Shown one piece after another: positions 42,561 to 62,897 of a stretch of DNA of 64,000 bases (its first letter is position 1; the number at the start of each line of letters is the position of its first letter). The stretch is from contig CM057834.1 of NCBI GenBank assembly GCA_030068075.1, positions 98,163,119 through 98,227,118 on the forward strand, written 5' to 3'. The position numbers were made by a program, and so were the translations under genes. Origin of the DNA: Paguma larvata. Taxonomy: Eukaryota; Chordata; Mammalia; Carnivora; Viverridae. The notes under the pieces were generated by a model, which was given only the letters and a program-made list of their open reading frames with translations, was not told where the DNA came from and did not search any database.

Positions 42561-43755
42561 ATTCATTCTGGAGCCCAGTTGATCAGGACTAAGCAACTCT
42601 TCCCTTTGATGTGGTTCTGAACAGTGCCAGGCACGGCAGGGGCCCTGGGGCCGCCCGAGGTTGCTCATTCCAGGCTGGTGTGCCGGCAACCTCCCACCCA
42701 GGGACCGCCCCCCTGTCCCTCCTTCCACCTGACGCTTAGATTAGGAATTAGCCCAGGGGCCATTCCTCAAATAGTGCTTTTTTTTGGGGGGGGGGGATGT
42801 TTCTGGAAATTGTTCCAGCTGTCAAGACGAAGACAAGGGGCAGAGAAAGATGGTACCTGGGGATTCTCAAAATATCTTGGAATGCCCGCTTCTGGATTTT
42901 AGGAGGCTCAGGAGTGACCTGATCAAATCCTCCGTTCCTTCTGCGCAGGCGCGAGGGGCCGGCCCGGTGCTCGCGTCTCTGGGCTTTTCCACTCCCGGCT
43001 CCGGAAGCCAAGCCGGAAGCCGGCCGCAGTTTCCTCCCTGAGCAGGTGTGGTGTCTTTTTCTCCAGTCTCCTCCCAAGGGGAGGGAGCTTGTCCCTTGTG
43101 CTCCGACTGCCGGCCCTCTGGCGGCCCTCTTCGGTGACCCGGGGCGCCAGGGGGGGGGTCTGCGGGCATCCACAGCCCCTCTGAGAAGGCAGCGTCCTTT
43201 GTGTTGGGGGGGGGAGCGGGGCTCTCGCTCCTCAGGGGCCCGCCTCCAGCAGCCTCTTCCGGGCTCCCTGGGGGGGGAACCCAAAGGTGAAAGCTTCAGG
43301 CAGAGAGGAGGGCTCCCTCCGAAGTCACAGGTGGTGCCCCGTATTCTGTGGTGTCTCTCTGCCTTTACACGTGGCCTGGCAGTGTTAGGGGAGCAGGTCA
43401 CCAGCCCCACGATCCTACCGGTCGTCCCGGCCTTTACCCACCGCTCATCCAGGGTTGGGTGAAGGCGCCCGAAGCCCCTCTCAGGTCCGGAGTTGTGCCA
43501 GTGTGGGGGGACAGAGAAGGGCGGGATACCGTTCCCTCGCGGGGACTCGGGTGACCGTGGCGTCACCGAAGACATGACCGGCGGCCAGCACGTGCGAGAC
43601 CTTTAAGTGTTCAGGGAGCGCGCTTACGCGACACAGCGGGTGTGTATTTCTCGATCTCGGGAACCGCACGTGGGACGAGCCGAGCTAAGAAGGGGGAGGG
43701 ATTTTATAGCAGTTTTCTGGTGCGCACGGCGGGGCCGAGAAGCAGAGCTTCTTTA
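42561..43755. other. GC-rich intergenic, nothing recognised
   Basis: Long open frames cross this stretch (for example 42748-43575 minus) but in GC-rich sequence and without recognisable domains. Several G-runs (GGGGGGGGG) occur. Confidence 0.4.
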
Positions 43756-43940
43756 AAAACATTTTTTTAATGTTTACTTATTTTTGAGAGAGAGAGGGAG
43801 ACACAGAATCCGAAGCAGGCTCCGGGCTCTGAGCCGTCAGCACAGAGCCCCACACGGGGCTCGAACTCACGAAATCACTCACAAGATCATGACCTGAGTC
43901 GAAGTCGGACGCTCAACTGACTGAGCCACCCAGGTGCCCC
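43756..43940 (-). repeat. Felid SINE
   Basis: Reverse copy; head GAGCCACCCAGGTGCCCC. A second antisense SINE follows after about 15 bp. Confidence 0.88.
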
Positions 43941-43951
43941 TCTTTGTTTTT

Positions 43952-44143
43952 TTTTTAAGTTTACTTATTTTGAGAGTGAGAGCACGTGTCCGCACGAGTG
44001 GGGGAGGGGCAGAGGGCGAGAGAATCCCACGCAGGCTCCACGCTGTCAGCAGAGAACCCAGTGCAGGGCTCGAACTCACAAACCGTGAGATCATGACCTG
44101 AGCCGAAGTCAGAAGCTCAACCGACTGAGCCGCCCGGGCGCCC
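43952..44143 (-). repeat. Felid SINE, tandem to the previous one
   Basis: Reverse copy with GAGAGTGAGAGCACGTGTCC tail side and head GAGCCGCCCGGGCGCCCC. Confidence 0.86.
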
Positions 44144-47100
44144 CCGAGAAGCGCATCTTCTGACCTGCGCTGGCGGTGGCTTCGAGCGCCGCCCTCCGCT
44201 ATCCGGCACGGAGGCGGGGCGGCACAGGCCTCCGGAAACACAGCCCGGACTGTCAGAGGAGGGAGGCATCGGTCCCCGGGCTGGGAGGAGCCCCGGGAGC
44301 CTCCAGGTGGAGGCCGTGCAGGGAGTATTTGACTGGGCCCTCGAGAGAGCAGTTGAGAATCTGCAGGTGAGAAGCGGGGCGGGGACCAGCTCAGGCCGGT
44401 GGTGGGCGGGTGTGGAAGGCGTGGAGCTTCTGGAAGGACACGGAGCCAGTGGGTTGGGAGGCCCAGCGCGAGGGGAGGGCTTCGGGGGCCTGGTCCCTAC
44501 CGCCGGGGCCTGTGATGGCGTCGGAGCCATGAAATGAGCTGATGAGATTTTTGGTTGGAAAATGCAGCTTCACGGCTGTGACGCTGGAAGGGGCAGCTTC
44601 TCGGGCGTCTCAGTCCTGGTGCGTCCGAAGGGTCACAGCGCGGCCGCTTTTAGCCGCCCTTTCAAGGGGCGCGGTGGAGAGGAGGAGGATTGAAAAGCTC
44701 ACGGGAGACTCAGGTGGCCAGCGTCCCCGCGTCGTGGTCGAAGGCGGTGAGTCCCCCGGGAGGCGCCCGCAGCGGAGCAGGGGTTGGTGGAGGTGTTGGC
44801 CAGACAGGAACTGGGGGGGGCTGGAGCTGGAGCTGGAGGTTAGGGTTTTCTGAGTGCGACCGTCTCCCCTTCCTCTGCGCCAGGCAGTGGGGCGGCCTTG
44901 CGGCCCGAAGGGAGGTGACCCCAGAGCTGGGGCGCCTTGTGGGCCAGGAAGCGTATTCAAAGGGTTGCCAAAGCCAGGGGGACCTCGGGCATGCACGTGC
45001 CACGAGGCGGGGGACCCCCGCCCTCCCCGGATCTCGGCCCGGGAAGTGGCCAGGCGTCTCGGGCAGCGGCCTGAGGTTCCCACTCGGTCTTTGCAGCTGA
45101 GGCCGTAAGCAGCCCAGGGCTGGGCTTGGGGCCGCGGCGTATTTCTCCCAGGCCTGGAAACACAGTCTGGAAGAGGTGGGAAGGGAGGGACCCGCTCTCA
45201 GGCTCGGGCGCTCAGCTGGGAGGGAGAGTTCTGCACCTGGAGGGGGGCCGAAGCCTCTCCCCCTTGGGCTGGCTGGGAGGACCCGTGGCGGCCATGGGGG
45301 AGGCAAACGGCCTGTGGCAGATGAGCGCCAGTGACGCCTGGCTGTATGTACTCGCATTCTCTGATTCGTTGTGCTGGTGGCCGCTCTCCCGTTTGCCGGA
45401 GCAGCCGGAGGGGTCCAGATGCTCCCGACCTTGGCGAGTCGGAGCAGCTGGGAGACTAATCCTGCGTCCCCAACCTCCTGGAAGCAGGTGCAGGTGAGAG
45501 CAGGTGCTTGCGATGCAGGCTTTCCAGAGACGGAAATGCCCCGTGGAAGCCAGGGCGGTGTTTTCTCGAGTCTTCAGGTGCCGTCCTGCCAGTGCCTTGA
45601 AGGTGGGGGTCGAACAATACAAGCACAGAGGGGTCTAGAGGGAGCTGGGCATCTGGCTTCCTTCCAGCCTCCCTGCGGGGAGGGGCCTGTGCCTGTGGGA
45701 GCCACGCGGTAATTCTGTGTCCGTGCTTAGGCTGGCGTCTAAACGTAAACTTTCTGCGGTGTGTTAAGTCCAGGAGAAAAGACGGGGCCATATCCACGGT
45801 GCGAGGGACTGGAGGGGTTTCCTGCGAACGTGTTTCAAGCACACACTTCATGGAGCCTTACCCCCTGCCAGTTCCACAGGGATATTTTATGTGACAAAAC
45901 GATTTTGGAACGGGCTGTAGATTTCTTTATGAAAAGAAAGTAACAGTGAAACTTCCCTTCCAAGTGTTCCCCTGCGGGTTGGAACCTTCTCCTGAGAGTG
46001 CTATTATGCAAAACAAAAATCTCCTTTTGGCCGACGCGCCTCGGAAGAAAACGCTATGACATCTACCTGTGGCTTATTTGGATCGTCCCTTCTCCCGAAA
46101 GGGGGCCCTCTCAGGTTTTTTTTTCCCCCAAAGTCCGGTGGATTCAGTTAGGAAGTAACAGAGGTAACCCAAATCCCCAAAAGATTCATTGTTCACGGCG
46201 GAGTTTCTAACCTCCTCACCTACTGACCTTGGGCTGGATACTGTGTGTCGTGGGGGCTCGTGCACGGCCTCGGTGGTCTCCGCCCACCAGGTGCCAGCGG
46301 CACACCCCCATCGTCACAAGCACAAGTGTCTCCACTTTGCCAAACGTCCCCCCGGGGTCCCCGATCTCTCCCGGCTCAGAACCGGCGGTTGAAGAGGACC
46401 GTCTCCTCGCGCACATGCTTCTCTAGGAAAAAGTAAGAACTGTTATCAGTTCGATAAACCCGTTCAGTTTTCCTTAGAGATTAGAATCTAAAACTTCTGG
46501 GGCAGAGGCGGCGTTTCTGATAGAGTCTTGCTTTCACATTCATCCCTCATCGGGGGCCGCGAGCTCCTCGTTGGTGTGAGGCCCAGGGCGTCGTGGGCGC
46601 AGGTGCCGCCGGCCCTGGGAGCCTCGAGGGGACGGGACGCTGCAGACACCTGGGGCGCACCCAGCAAGGGTTCCAAGGTGGTTTTTCCCGGGGCGTCTAG
46701 GCTTTTCCTTTAGAATCCTTCCTCCATCAGGATTCTTCAAGTGCCACTTTTCCTTATTTCTAGAAGGGCACGGAGAGGCACGCTTTCTAGAACCCAGTCT
46801 TCATGGCTTGGCGGAAGCAGGATGCTAAGTCTTAGGGAACAGCCCTGCATCCGAGAAGCGGCCGCCCCTCTCACGCTGGTGCCTGACCGGAGCAGGTGCG
46901 CTCCTAACTCCGCCGCCTGGGATGGGGGCACAGCGCTGCCCGGCCCGAGGGTCCGGGGCCTGCTGGACCGTGTGCCTCGTAGGGGGGAGAGGGTGGAAGC
47001 ACATTTCTTTGTAAGCGGCCGCGTGCTGCTTTCCAAAGATACACAGAAAATACCGTACGTGGTGTGGTCTGGGCACGCTCGCGGCCGCGTCGCAAACCCG

Positions 47101-47349
47101 GGGCCCACCGAAGGCAGAGGTTTTGTTTCAAAACTGTGGTTCCAGCAGCTTTGTGACTGTTTTCCTCTCTCCCCAGTATCCCCAGTAGCCTAAGTCAGGA
47201 GCGCAGTTGTTTCTGTGGGGAAACATACACGTGTGTTCTCACAGCGGCCGAACGAGGAACCGCAGACTTGCAGGCCGACTTTTAATTGAATATATTCTAT
47301 TTCATGATGGAGAGAGAGGGGTTTGTGAGTCGTTAAGGTTTTCTTCTTT
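44144..47349. other. GC-rich intergenic block, no gene recognised
   Basis: About 3.2 kb with many CpG and overlapping open frames on both strands (for example 44690-45100 plus and 44710-45357 minus). None shows a recognisable domain, and frames on both strands overlap, which is what GC-rich non-coding DNA gives. It could contain an unannotated regulatory element or lncRNA exon; nothing in the sequence decides. Confidence 0.4.
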
Positions 47350-47354
47350 TTTAA

Positions 47355-47562
47355 AGATTTTTTTCACTTTTAAAAATTTTATTTTTGAGAAAGTGTGTGG
47401 GGGGGTGGGGGAGGGGCAGAGAGCGAGGGAGACACAGAATCCGAAGCAGGCTCCAGGCTCTGAGCCCTCAGCACAGAGCCCCATGCGGGGCTTGAACCCA
47501 CAACCTAGAGTTCATGACCTGAGCGGAAGTCGGACGCTTAACGGAGCCACCCAGGCACCCCA
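47355..47562 (-). repeat. Felid SINE
   Basis: Reverse copy ending GAGCCACCCAGGCACCCC; a GTGTGTGGGGGGGTGGGG tail side. First of three antisense SINEs in a row downstream of the PRKAG2 poly(A) site. Confidence 0.88.
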
Positions 47563-47574
47563 GGATTTTATTTT

Positions 47575-47747
47575 TTTTTAATGTTTTTTATTTCTGAGAG
47601 CACGAGCGAGGGAGGGGCAGCGAGACAGGGGACAGATGGTCCGAAGCGGGCTCTGTGCTGGTAGCAGAGAGCCTGACGTAGGGCTCGAACCGTGGGATCA
47701 GGACCTGAGCCGACTTTGGACGCTCAACCGAGTCACCCAGGCACCCC
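47575..47747 (-). repeat. Felid SINE
   Basis: Reverse copy, shortened: GGGACAGATGGTCCGAAGCG body and GAGTCACCCAGGCACCCC head. Starts right after the previous copy. Confidence 0.85.
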
Positions 47748-47855
47748 AGGATTTTATTTTTACGTAACCTGTACAGTCAGCGTGGGGCTCGAACTCACAA
47801 TCCCAGGATCGAGAGTCCCACGCTCCTCCGGCCGATCGAGCCCGGCTGCCCAGGC
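47748..47855 (-). repeat. Short tRNA-SINE, older type
   Basis: AGGATTTTATTTTTACGTAA, then GTGGGGCTCGAACTCACAATC and the head GGCTGCCCAGG. No CT-rich body. Third unit of the array. Confidence 0.75.
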
Positions 47856-48001
47856 TTGTTTTTATTCCGATGCTGGAAAGCGGGACAGGAGAGCTCGCGT
47901 TCTCCTCCCCTTGGGGAGAGGGGCCTAAGAGGTGGAGCTAGTATGTGCGAGACACGTGGTGCTTTTAAAGAGCTTCTCGGACAAAATGGTCGATAATAAG
48001 A

Positions 48002-48007
48002 TTTATT
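48002..48007 (-). terminator. PRKAG2 polyadenylation signal AATAAA
   Basis: Canonical AATAAA on the minus strand, with a T-rich/GT-containing stretch (CCATTTTGTCC) about 25-30 bases further downstream. Confidence 0.65.
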
Positions 48008-48075
48008 TTAATCTTTCAATCTGCCAAAAAAACCCAAACAAACCCAAAACAAAAAGATCAGACTACACTCATATG

Positions 48076-48083
48076 TATATACA
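48076..48083 (-). promoter_or_regulatory. Pumilio-type element UGUAUAUA in the PRKAG2 3' UTR
   Basis: TGTATATA on the transcribed strand matches the Pumilio consensus UGUANAUA and lies about 70 bases before the poly(A) signal. Proteins of this family usually shorten mRNA life. Motif only. Confidence 0.4.
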
Positions 48084-49039
48084 GTGTGGACATTTTCAGA
48101 GCACTTACATTAGGAAACATGGTGTCTCTCCAACCACGTGACACACCGCGTGCGCCACGGGAGAATTTACACGGACGGTCGCACAGCAGCCGTACAGACA
48201 TCGCGAGTTTTCATTTCGGTACACAAGAGAAAGACGGACCTCCTCCCGGCGCGTGCTTTTCGAGACCTTGGCTTTTCCGCTCCAACGGCGGCTGTTTCAG
48301 AAGCCCTAGGCTTTCCAGATCCAAACCGAAATGAGAAATTTGCCATTTAGCAATAACCACCGATGGTTTACTAATGGGCATGGGGAGGCTTAGCCACCAA
48401 GCTGTGTAAAAAAAGAAAAAAAAATCGCACGAAAGTAAAAATAAATAAAGGCGTCGCACAGCGGTTTTGCTTACACGGTGGGTCAGAACAGACACTGAAA
48501 CATCACGCTGCACTTAGTTTTAGAAAGGAATCACTGACATCCACATCGCAGCTGTGTGACGAACCCAAGGAACACACAACTGATTCGGTAAAGGTCCAGA
48601 GACCGTCCCGCCCCAGCACCGTGTGGCTCCAGCTGCCAGGGGCCGCCGTGGTGACGCCGCGCGTGTCCCGACATAAGGCACTAGGTCCGAAGAGGCCAGG
48701 CGCTCGCCTTATGTCCCATGACCTGTCACAGACCAGTGAGTTCTTTGAAATGAAAAATAATACGAATCTCAGGACACAGTGCACTTTAATAACATACAGC
48801 ATTTGAAGTCGCTCAAAGGTCTGAAACCAGTCTTTTAACGCAAGCCTGACTCTTCAAACACACCCCCTCGGTTTCGTAGACGCGGTTGCAACGTCACTGG
48901 AAAAAACACCCATCGCTAAACCCGGATAGACATTCTCAGCCATTTTACTGTCTTCTAGCGCGGTCAGTGTTCGTGAGGCAAAGCGTGACCCAGGATCTCG
49001 GTTCAAGTTCTCCCTCGAGGGCTCCTCCACTCACCGCAG

Positions 49040-49071
49040 TCATTCCGTTTCCGTCTCCTTCTGTTTGGCAC
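49040..49071 (-). CDS. PRKAG2: PRKAG2 terminal coding exon
   Basis: 32 nt: completes Gly560 (human numbering) and encodes AKQKETETE, then TGA (49040-49042). The acceptor is CTACCGACAG|GT. The split codon fits the one base carried from the previous exon. This short acidic C-terminal tail follows the fourth CBS motif and is specific to gamma-2. The exon is separated from the penultimate one by a 5.0 kb intron that contains a Tigger transposon. Confidence 0.96.
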
Positions 49072-49859
49072 CTGTCGGTAGATGGAAAACGAGAGCTTCA
49101 GACAACGTAAAAACACGTCGTGGCCGGGCCCGTCCTGCACACGGCAGCGGCGGGGCCCACCCCGGGGTGGTTTTCACCCGTACCCCGCTGGGCTGCAGGA
49201 GAACGTTCCGGACCCTGGAGGCGGGGAATGAGCAGGTGACTCCAGGCTCCTCACCCCCCTACACACACAGCAGCCCACTTCGAGTCTGGGCTCCGTGTCA
49301 CAGTGTCGGATATGCTGGGCTTAACTTGGAAAAGAAAAGGCTTCGAGTGCTAACGTTTTTAACAGAGCGCACGTGTGGCTCCGTGAAGGGGTGGGCGCTG
49401 CTGTCGCGCAGGCGGACCTCACTCGCGGTGCTGGGCTTTCGCTGCACCATGTGGACCGGTGGGTTCTCGCAGGCCGGAGGCCGGTGGCCACCCCGCAGCC
49501 GGCAAGGGCACCGGCACCATTTCCCAAACAGCCTTTCTTCTGCGTGCCTGTCCCATTTTGGTCATTCTCCGCATGTTTCCAACTTTTTTACAACGATGCC
49601 TGTCATCAGGGACCTCTGTCGCTACTGTCATTGTGGGCTGGCACCGAGAGTCACATGCATGTGGCAACTTAATAGATGTGAGTGGTCTGACCGCTCCGCT
49701 GGCCGTCCCCCCACCTCTCTCCCTCTCCCCAGGCCTCCCTAGTCCGAGGCAACAATATTGAAATCAGGCCAAGGTGACAATGCTACCAGGGCCCCGAGAT
49801 GCGCAGGCGAGAGGAAGAGTCGCCCGCCTTCCACTTCGTATCAAAAGCTAGAACGACTG

Positions 49860-51479
49860 AGCCCAGTGTGAGAGGGCCTCGCCCACCGCACGGAGCCCCG
49901 CTGGGGACGCAGAGGAAACACTTGTGAAGGGAACAGTGCTGCTCCAGGGGCGGCCGGCTCGGTCAGGAGGGTGAGTAACTCTTGGTCTCTGGGTTGTAAG
50001 TTCAAGCCCCACGTTGGCTGTAGAGAGGCAATAAATATAAATAAACTCAAAAAAAAAAAAGTGCTCCTCCAGGGACACACGGATGGTCAGAAGGCAACAC
50101 GGCCTCCCCGCTGGCCTGGAGAAAGTCACAGGGGTCTGGACAGATCACACCAGAAGCCAGGGCCGGGCCCTACCTCTCTTCAGTCCTGAGAAGGCGGGCA
50201 GAGGTGAGGAGAAGCCCGGAGCTGGCGGAGGCCGGCTCCGGGGGTCGAGGGAAGGAGCCATCTCCGCGGCAGAGAAGCGCAGGGCGCAGCGGCAGGTGGT
50301 CCGGAGGGTCCCCCCAGAGAACCACGGAGGTGGCCCCCCTACACGCGTCTTCGGTGCAGACACGACAGCCTCCGACCGGGCCATGCCGGCTAGGACTCTC
50401 AGAGCCAGAGAGGAGAAGTCAGTGTCCGGCTTCAAAGGACGGGCTGACTCCCTCGTTGGGGGCTAACACAGCCGGGGACCAGAAGCCAGTGCTCGGTGAC
50501 CATTCTGAAACCCGCGGGCCCCTGAGAACTACGCGAAGTCTGCTCTGTACACGGAACAGCAGAGCCTGCACGAAGCATGTCTGGTTCCATCCTGGTTTAC
50601 GGACTAGTGCTGGTTGGCTGTTGAGTTCTGCTCAGCAATAAAGATTCCTTTCCAAACGTGACGCTCACGGACAGTGCGCCTGGTCCGTCCACGAGCTCTG
50701 ACGCAGCCGGACGAGGTTAATGTTGTGCTCACGCCTCTGACGCACACCCAGCCTGCTGCCCGTGGGTCGGGCGGCCACGTTGGCCTTCGAGTCTCAGTAA
50801 TTAAGAAATACATTTCATAAGGCGACAGCTGCCATGCATAGTGATTCCTTGGATGCATCTGGGCCAAGGCGGCTGAAAACCTTCTGGAAAAGATTCACTA
50901 TTCTAGATGTCATTAAGAACATTCGTGATTATGAGAAGGGGTCCAAATATCAGCATAAACAGGAGTTTGGAAGAAGGCGATTCCAACCCTCCTGGATGAC
51001 TTGAAGGCTTCGGGACCTCAGTGGAGGAAGTCACTGCGGATGCGGTGGAAACAGCAGGAGAACCGGGATCAGAAGTGGAGCCTGAAGAGGGGACGGAGTC
51101 GCCGCCATCTCAGGATGAAACCTGGACAGACGAGGAGGCGCAAAGAAAGTGGTTTCCTGAGATGGCTTCTCCTCCTGATGGAGATGCTGTGCAGACGGGT
51201 GACATGGTCACAAAGGATTTAGAACATTCCAGAAGCTTGGTCGACGAAGGAGTGGCAGGTCTGAGAGGACAGACTCCAGTTCTGGAAGAAGTTCTCCTCT
51301 GGGTAAAATGCTACCAAACAGCACCACCCGCCACAGAGAAATCGTTCGTGAGGGGAAGAGCCAATCAGTGCGGCCAACGTCCCCGCTGTCTTGTTTTAAG
51401 ACGCTGCACAGCTACCCCGGCCTTCGGCACCCACCACCCTGGCCAGTCGGCAGCCGTCACCATCGGGCAAGGGGATTAG
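49860..51479 (+). pseudogene. Tigger1 transposase pseudogene, right copy
   Basis: Blocks matching the left copy in order: FGADTTASDRAMPARTLRAR, then [98 protein letters not shown]. The longest open frame is 51021-51479. Frames change between blocks and the SINE interrupts the N-terminal part, so it is not functional. Confidence 0.84.
49947..50060 (+). repeat. Short tRNA-SINE inside the right Tigger1
   Basis: GGGGCGGCCGGCTCGGTCAG head, GTTCAAGCCCCACGTTGG, then an ATAAATATAAATAAACTC(A)12 tail. AGTGCTGCTCCAGG before and AGTGCTCCTCCAGG after are its target duplication. The left Tigger copy has an uninterrupted AGTGCTCCTCCAGG, so this SINE is younger than the split of the two copies. Confidence 0.85.
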
Positions 51480-53944
51480 GACTCGCCGACAGCTCAGACA
51501 GGGGTTAGCGTGTTTCGGCAATAAAGTCTCTTTTCATGAAGGTGTGTCCACTGTCGTTTTAGACACAGCACTGGTGCACACCTCACACACCGCAGTGTGG
51601 TGCGAACGTGACTTACACGCACCGGGAAACCAACACGTTCCTTCGACTCGCTTTATTGTGCTATCCGCTGTGCTGCAGGGGTCCGGCCCCCAGCCCCCAG
51701 GACGCCTGAGGTGTGCCCGCGTGTACTTATACAAATGTCTTAACAAAAGCATTCTAACACGTTTACGCCTATCCGCACGCATCTGGTGAGTGTACTTCCG
51801 AACGGGTTGCCGGGAGCGCTACCGTTTTCCTCAGCACGGCAGCCTCTCCTATTTTCAGACGCAAGACGACCTCTGAAAGAGTTGAACGATCTATAGAAAA
51901 TAAGGGGCTGACAACCCGCGGCTGCTGCGGACCGGCTGTTTACTCGCTGGTTGTGTGCACGAGCACGCTTGGCTTCGCCCGGACGGGCCATGTCTCACGA
52001 GAGCTGCTGCTGGAGAGAAAACGTGACTACACCGACTCCGTATCCATGACGGAGGCTCGTGCCCACCAGCCGGCGACTCACCACTGGGGGCTTTTATTCA
52101 GGCCACGGCGGACGCTTTCGCAAAGCGCCTCTCGCCGAGGACTCGCACCCGGCAGCGCGGGTCCTGGCCGGGGGACTCGCGCCCACAAACAGCCTCGCTC
52201 GGCTTTGGTGTCAATCGGAGTCTGTCTGGAAGGACTCGGGGCCTGTGTCGGCCTGGCCGCTCGAGGGCTGGCGGGGGTCGGGCGAGGCGGAGCCCTCATC
52301 TGAGGCTGGCACGGCGCCGTCTATCTCGAGGGCTGCCGATCGCAGGCGGGCAGGGCCCGTGCTGCAGGAGCGTGTTCTCCGAATGTTCCCTTGGGAGCGG
52401 TTATCAGGGACACGGAGCATTCTTCCTAAATAGGTTCTGCACGCTACACCGCGGAGAACTCAACTACTATCTTTAGACCGTTATCCCCATGGTAACGCAC
52501 ATACCAGATTCGGCTGCGGAACAGGGCTCCTCCCCACAGAGGGGTATTAACGACTCGGAATTTTAAAGCTCTCAAACGTGGATGGAAATGTAAACTCCTC
52601 CAGGCCGACGACCCTGAGCGTCTGTGACGCGACGCACAGAGAGGCTCGAGAGTGTGGTTAGTTTACTCTGGGGTTTACGATGGCCACAGGACACAGGGGG
52701 GCCCAAATGTGAGCTGCCGGGCAAACGCGTACCCCGGCCAGCTGCCTGGGAAAGGGGTGCCTTTTTCTGAAGGTCTAAGTCATGTGCCTGCAAGAAGGAG
52801 CCCGCCCTGGACGAGGCCCGTCCCCGTGTGCACGAGAGCGGTGCTGCCTGCACAGAAGCGCGATCACACGCTCCGGAGGGGTCTCGCCCGCCTGCTCGAT
52901 GTTGAACACGAGGTCAAGTTCAGCCGTGTGAGTGCGCTGCCCGCAGGGAGCGTCCCGCAGCATGGGCGTGGCGCCGTCCGCGTAGCCTCCGCCGGGCCTC
53001 TGGGCTTATCTCTGGCCTGCGGTGTTAGAGGGAACGCTGGGGTGCAGGGAGTCATTTTACGGCCGCTTCGTGGTGACGGTCATCGGGAGTTTCAGGTTTC
53101 CTGACACCGGCCACCGAAGGTGGCTGCTCGAGGCCCCATCCCCAGGGTCTCTGAGCCCGGGGACCCCTCCTGGGGCTGCCTCTCCGGCGGAGTCCCGACC
53201 TCGGCGTTCGCGCACGGGGAGGCGAGGTTTCTCGCTGGCGGCAGCGACTCCTTTAAGCTGGGCATCTTTAGCTTGGAAACCGACTGGAAACCAGTCTCGG
53301 CTGGTTCGATTTCTGAACCAAAGAAGAACCAATACCGTAGGGCACGCACACTTCAACGTTTACCTTCTAAGAGCTCGAAGCGCACGGCGCTTACTCCGCG
53401 GACTGGGCCCGTCGGGGCACAGCTAGTCGGGCCCGAGGCCAGCTGGTTTGTACTTGATGCGGGTGGGAAGGGAGGAAAGGGAGAGGGCCGGTGCTTTTAG
53501 GACCCGGCCCACAGGCGACAGCAGCGCCCCTCGTCCGGAGCCCCCTCCTCCCCTCTCCCCGCACGTGCCCGGAGTGTGGCCTGAGAGCTTGCTCAGAGCC
53601 GGTCCGGCGCAAAAGGAGGTGAGCTCCCAGTGCTGGTTGGGAGGCCACGCGATTTCCAGCCACTGGTAACGGGGAAAAGTGTGTGTTGAGGTCTTCTGTT
53701 TTATAGACTCAAAACACCAGGAAGGTTTTTTTTTTCTTTTAAGAGTAGAGCAAAGAATTTCCCTCCTGTGTTTTCCAGGTAGTCGTTCTAAAAAGAGAGC
53801 AAACCTGAAGAGCCCTTCGCCTCTGCATGGGAAGGGTTAGGACCTCGGCCCTGAAGCCCCAGTTCGTCAGGCTGCCGCCCTTGATCGGACGCTCCTAAGA
53901 TTACTTTCCATGGGCTCCTCTCTCTCACCCGAGCGGAGCCGTCA

Positions 53945-58500
<4,556 letters not shown>

Positions 58501-58538
58501 AATGACATCAAATTTGGAATAAATATCTACAACTTTTC
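58501..58538 (-). CDS. PRKAG2: PRKAG2 38-nt exon (end of CBS3)
   Basis: Encodes GKVVDIYSKFDVI together with one base from the exon before (residues 467-479). The acceptor is ATTTTCAG|GA and the donor ATT|GTAAGT. The Asp in KFDV is the ribose-binding Asp of this CBS motif. The exon is short, and is kept at 38 nt so that the reading phase is preserved. Confidence 0.97.
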
Positions 58539-62842
<4,304 letters not shown>

Positions 62843-62897
62843 CTTGCGTCTGGAGAGATATTCACTAAAGGCTTAAATGTTTCTTGTAAATAAAGCT
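62843..62897 (-). CDS. PRKAG2: PRKAG2 exon (start of CBS2)
   Basis: 55 nt: completes Glu351 and encodes LYLQETFKPLVNISPDA plus two bases of Ser369. The acceptor is TATAAAAACAG|AG and the donor GCAAG|GTAAAC. This is the first PRKAG2 exon visible; upstream exons (encoding ...HKIETWR and before) lie right of the window. Confidence 0.96.

Larger units (their letters stand above)
47985..49039 (-). other. PRKAG2: PRKAG2 3' UTR
   Basis: The UTR runs from the stop codon leftward to a likely cleavage site about 17-20 bases past the AATAAA signal at 48002-48007 (TTTATT on the plus strand). No SINE or L1 interrupts it, unlike the flanks, which is consistent with a retained exon. Its length of about 1.05 kb is in the range I expect for the human gene. 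Confidence 0.75.
49409..51719 (+). mobile_element. Tigger1-like DNA transposon, right copy
   Basis: A full-length copy in plus orientation, antisense to PRKAG2, in its last intron. The left terminal inverted repeat is CAGGCGGACCTCACTCG (Tigger1 CAGGCATACCTCG), the right end CCTGAGGTGTGCCCG. A SINE is inserted at 49947-50060. The order of parts is the same as in the left copy, reversed. The body from about 50061 to 51719 matches the left copy closely, with long identical blocks such as GTCCACTGTCGTTTTAGACA, while the 5' part (49409-49850) is more diverged and GC-richer than the left one. Confidence 0.88.

Noticed and set aside
42748..43575. 275-codon minus-strand open frame
   Set aside because: Low-complexity, GC-driven composition with no domain and with overlapping frames on the other strand.
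44690..45357. Overlapping plus and minus open frames of 136-215 codons
   Set aside because: Base-composition effect; no splice context, start context or homology that I can recognise.
49065..49742. 225-codon plus-strand open frame
   Set aside because: It overlaps the PRKAG2 terminal exon on the opposite strand and then the Tigger1 end; no domain is recognisable.
52059..53500. Several open frames of 120-150 codons in the last PRKAG2 intron
   Set aside because: GC-rich intron; frames overlap on both strands and show no recognisable family.
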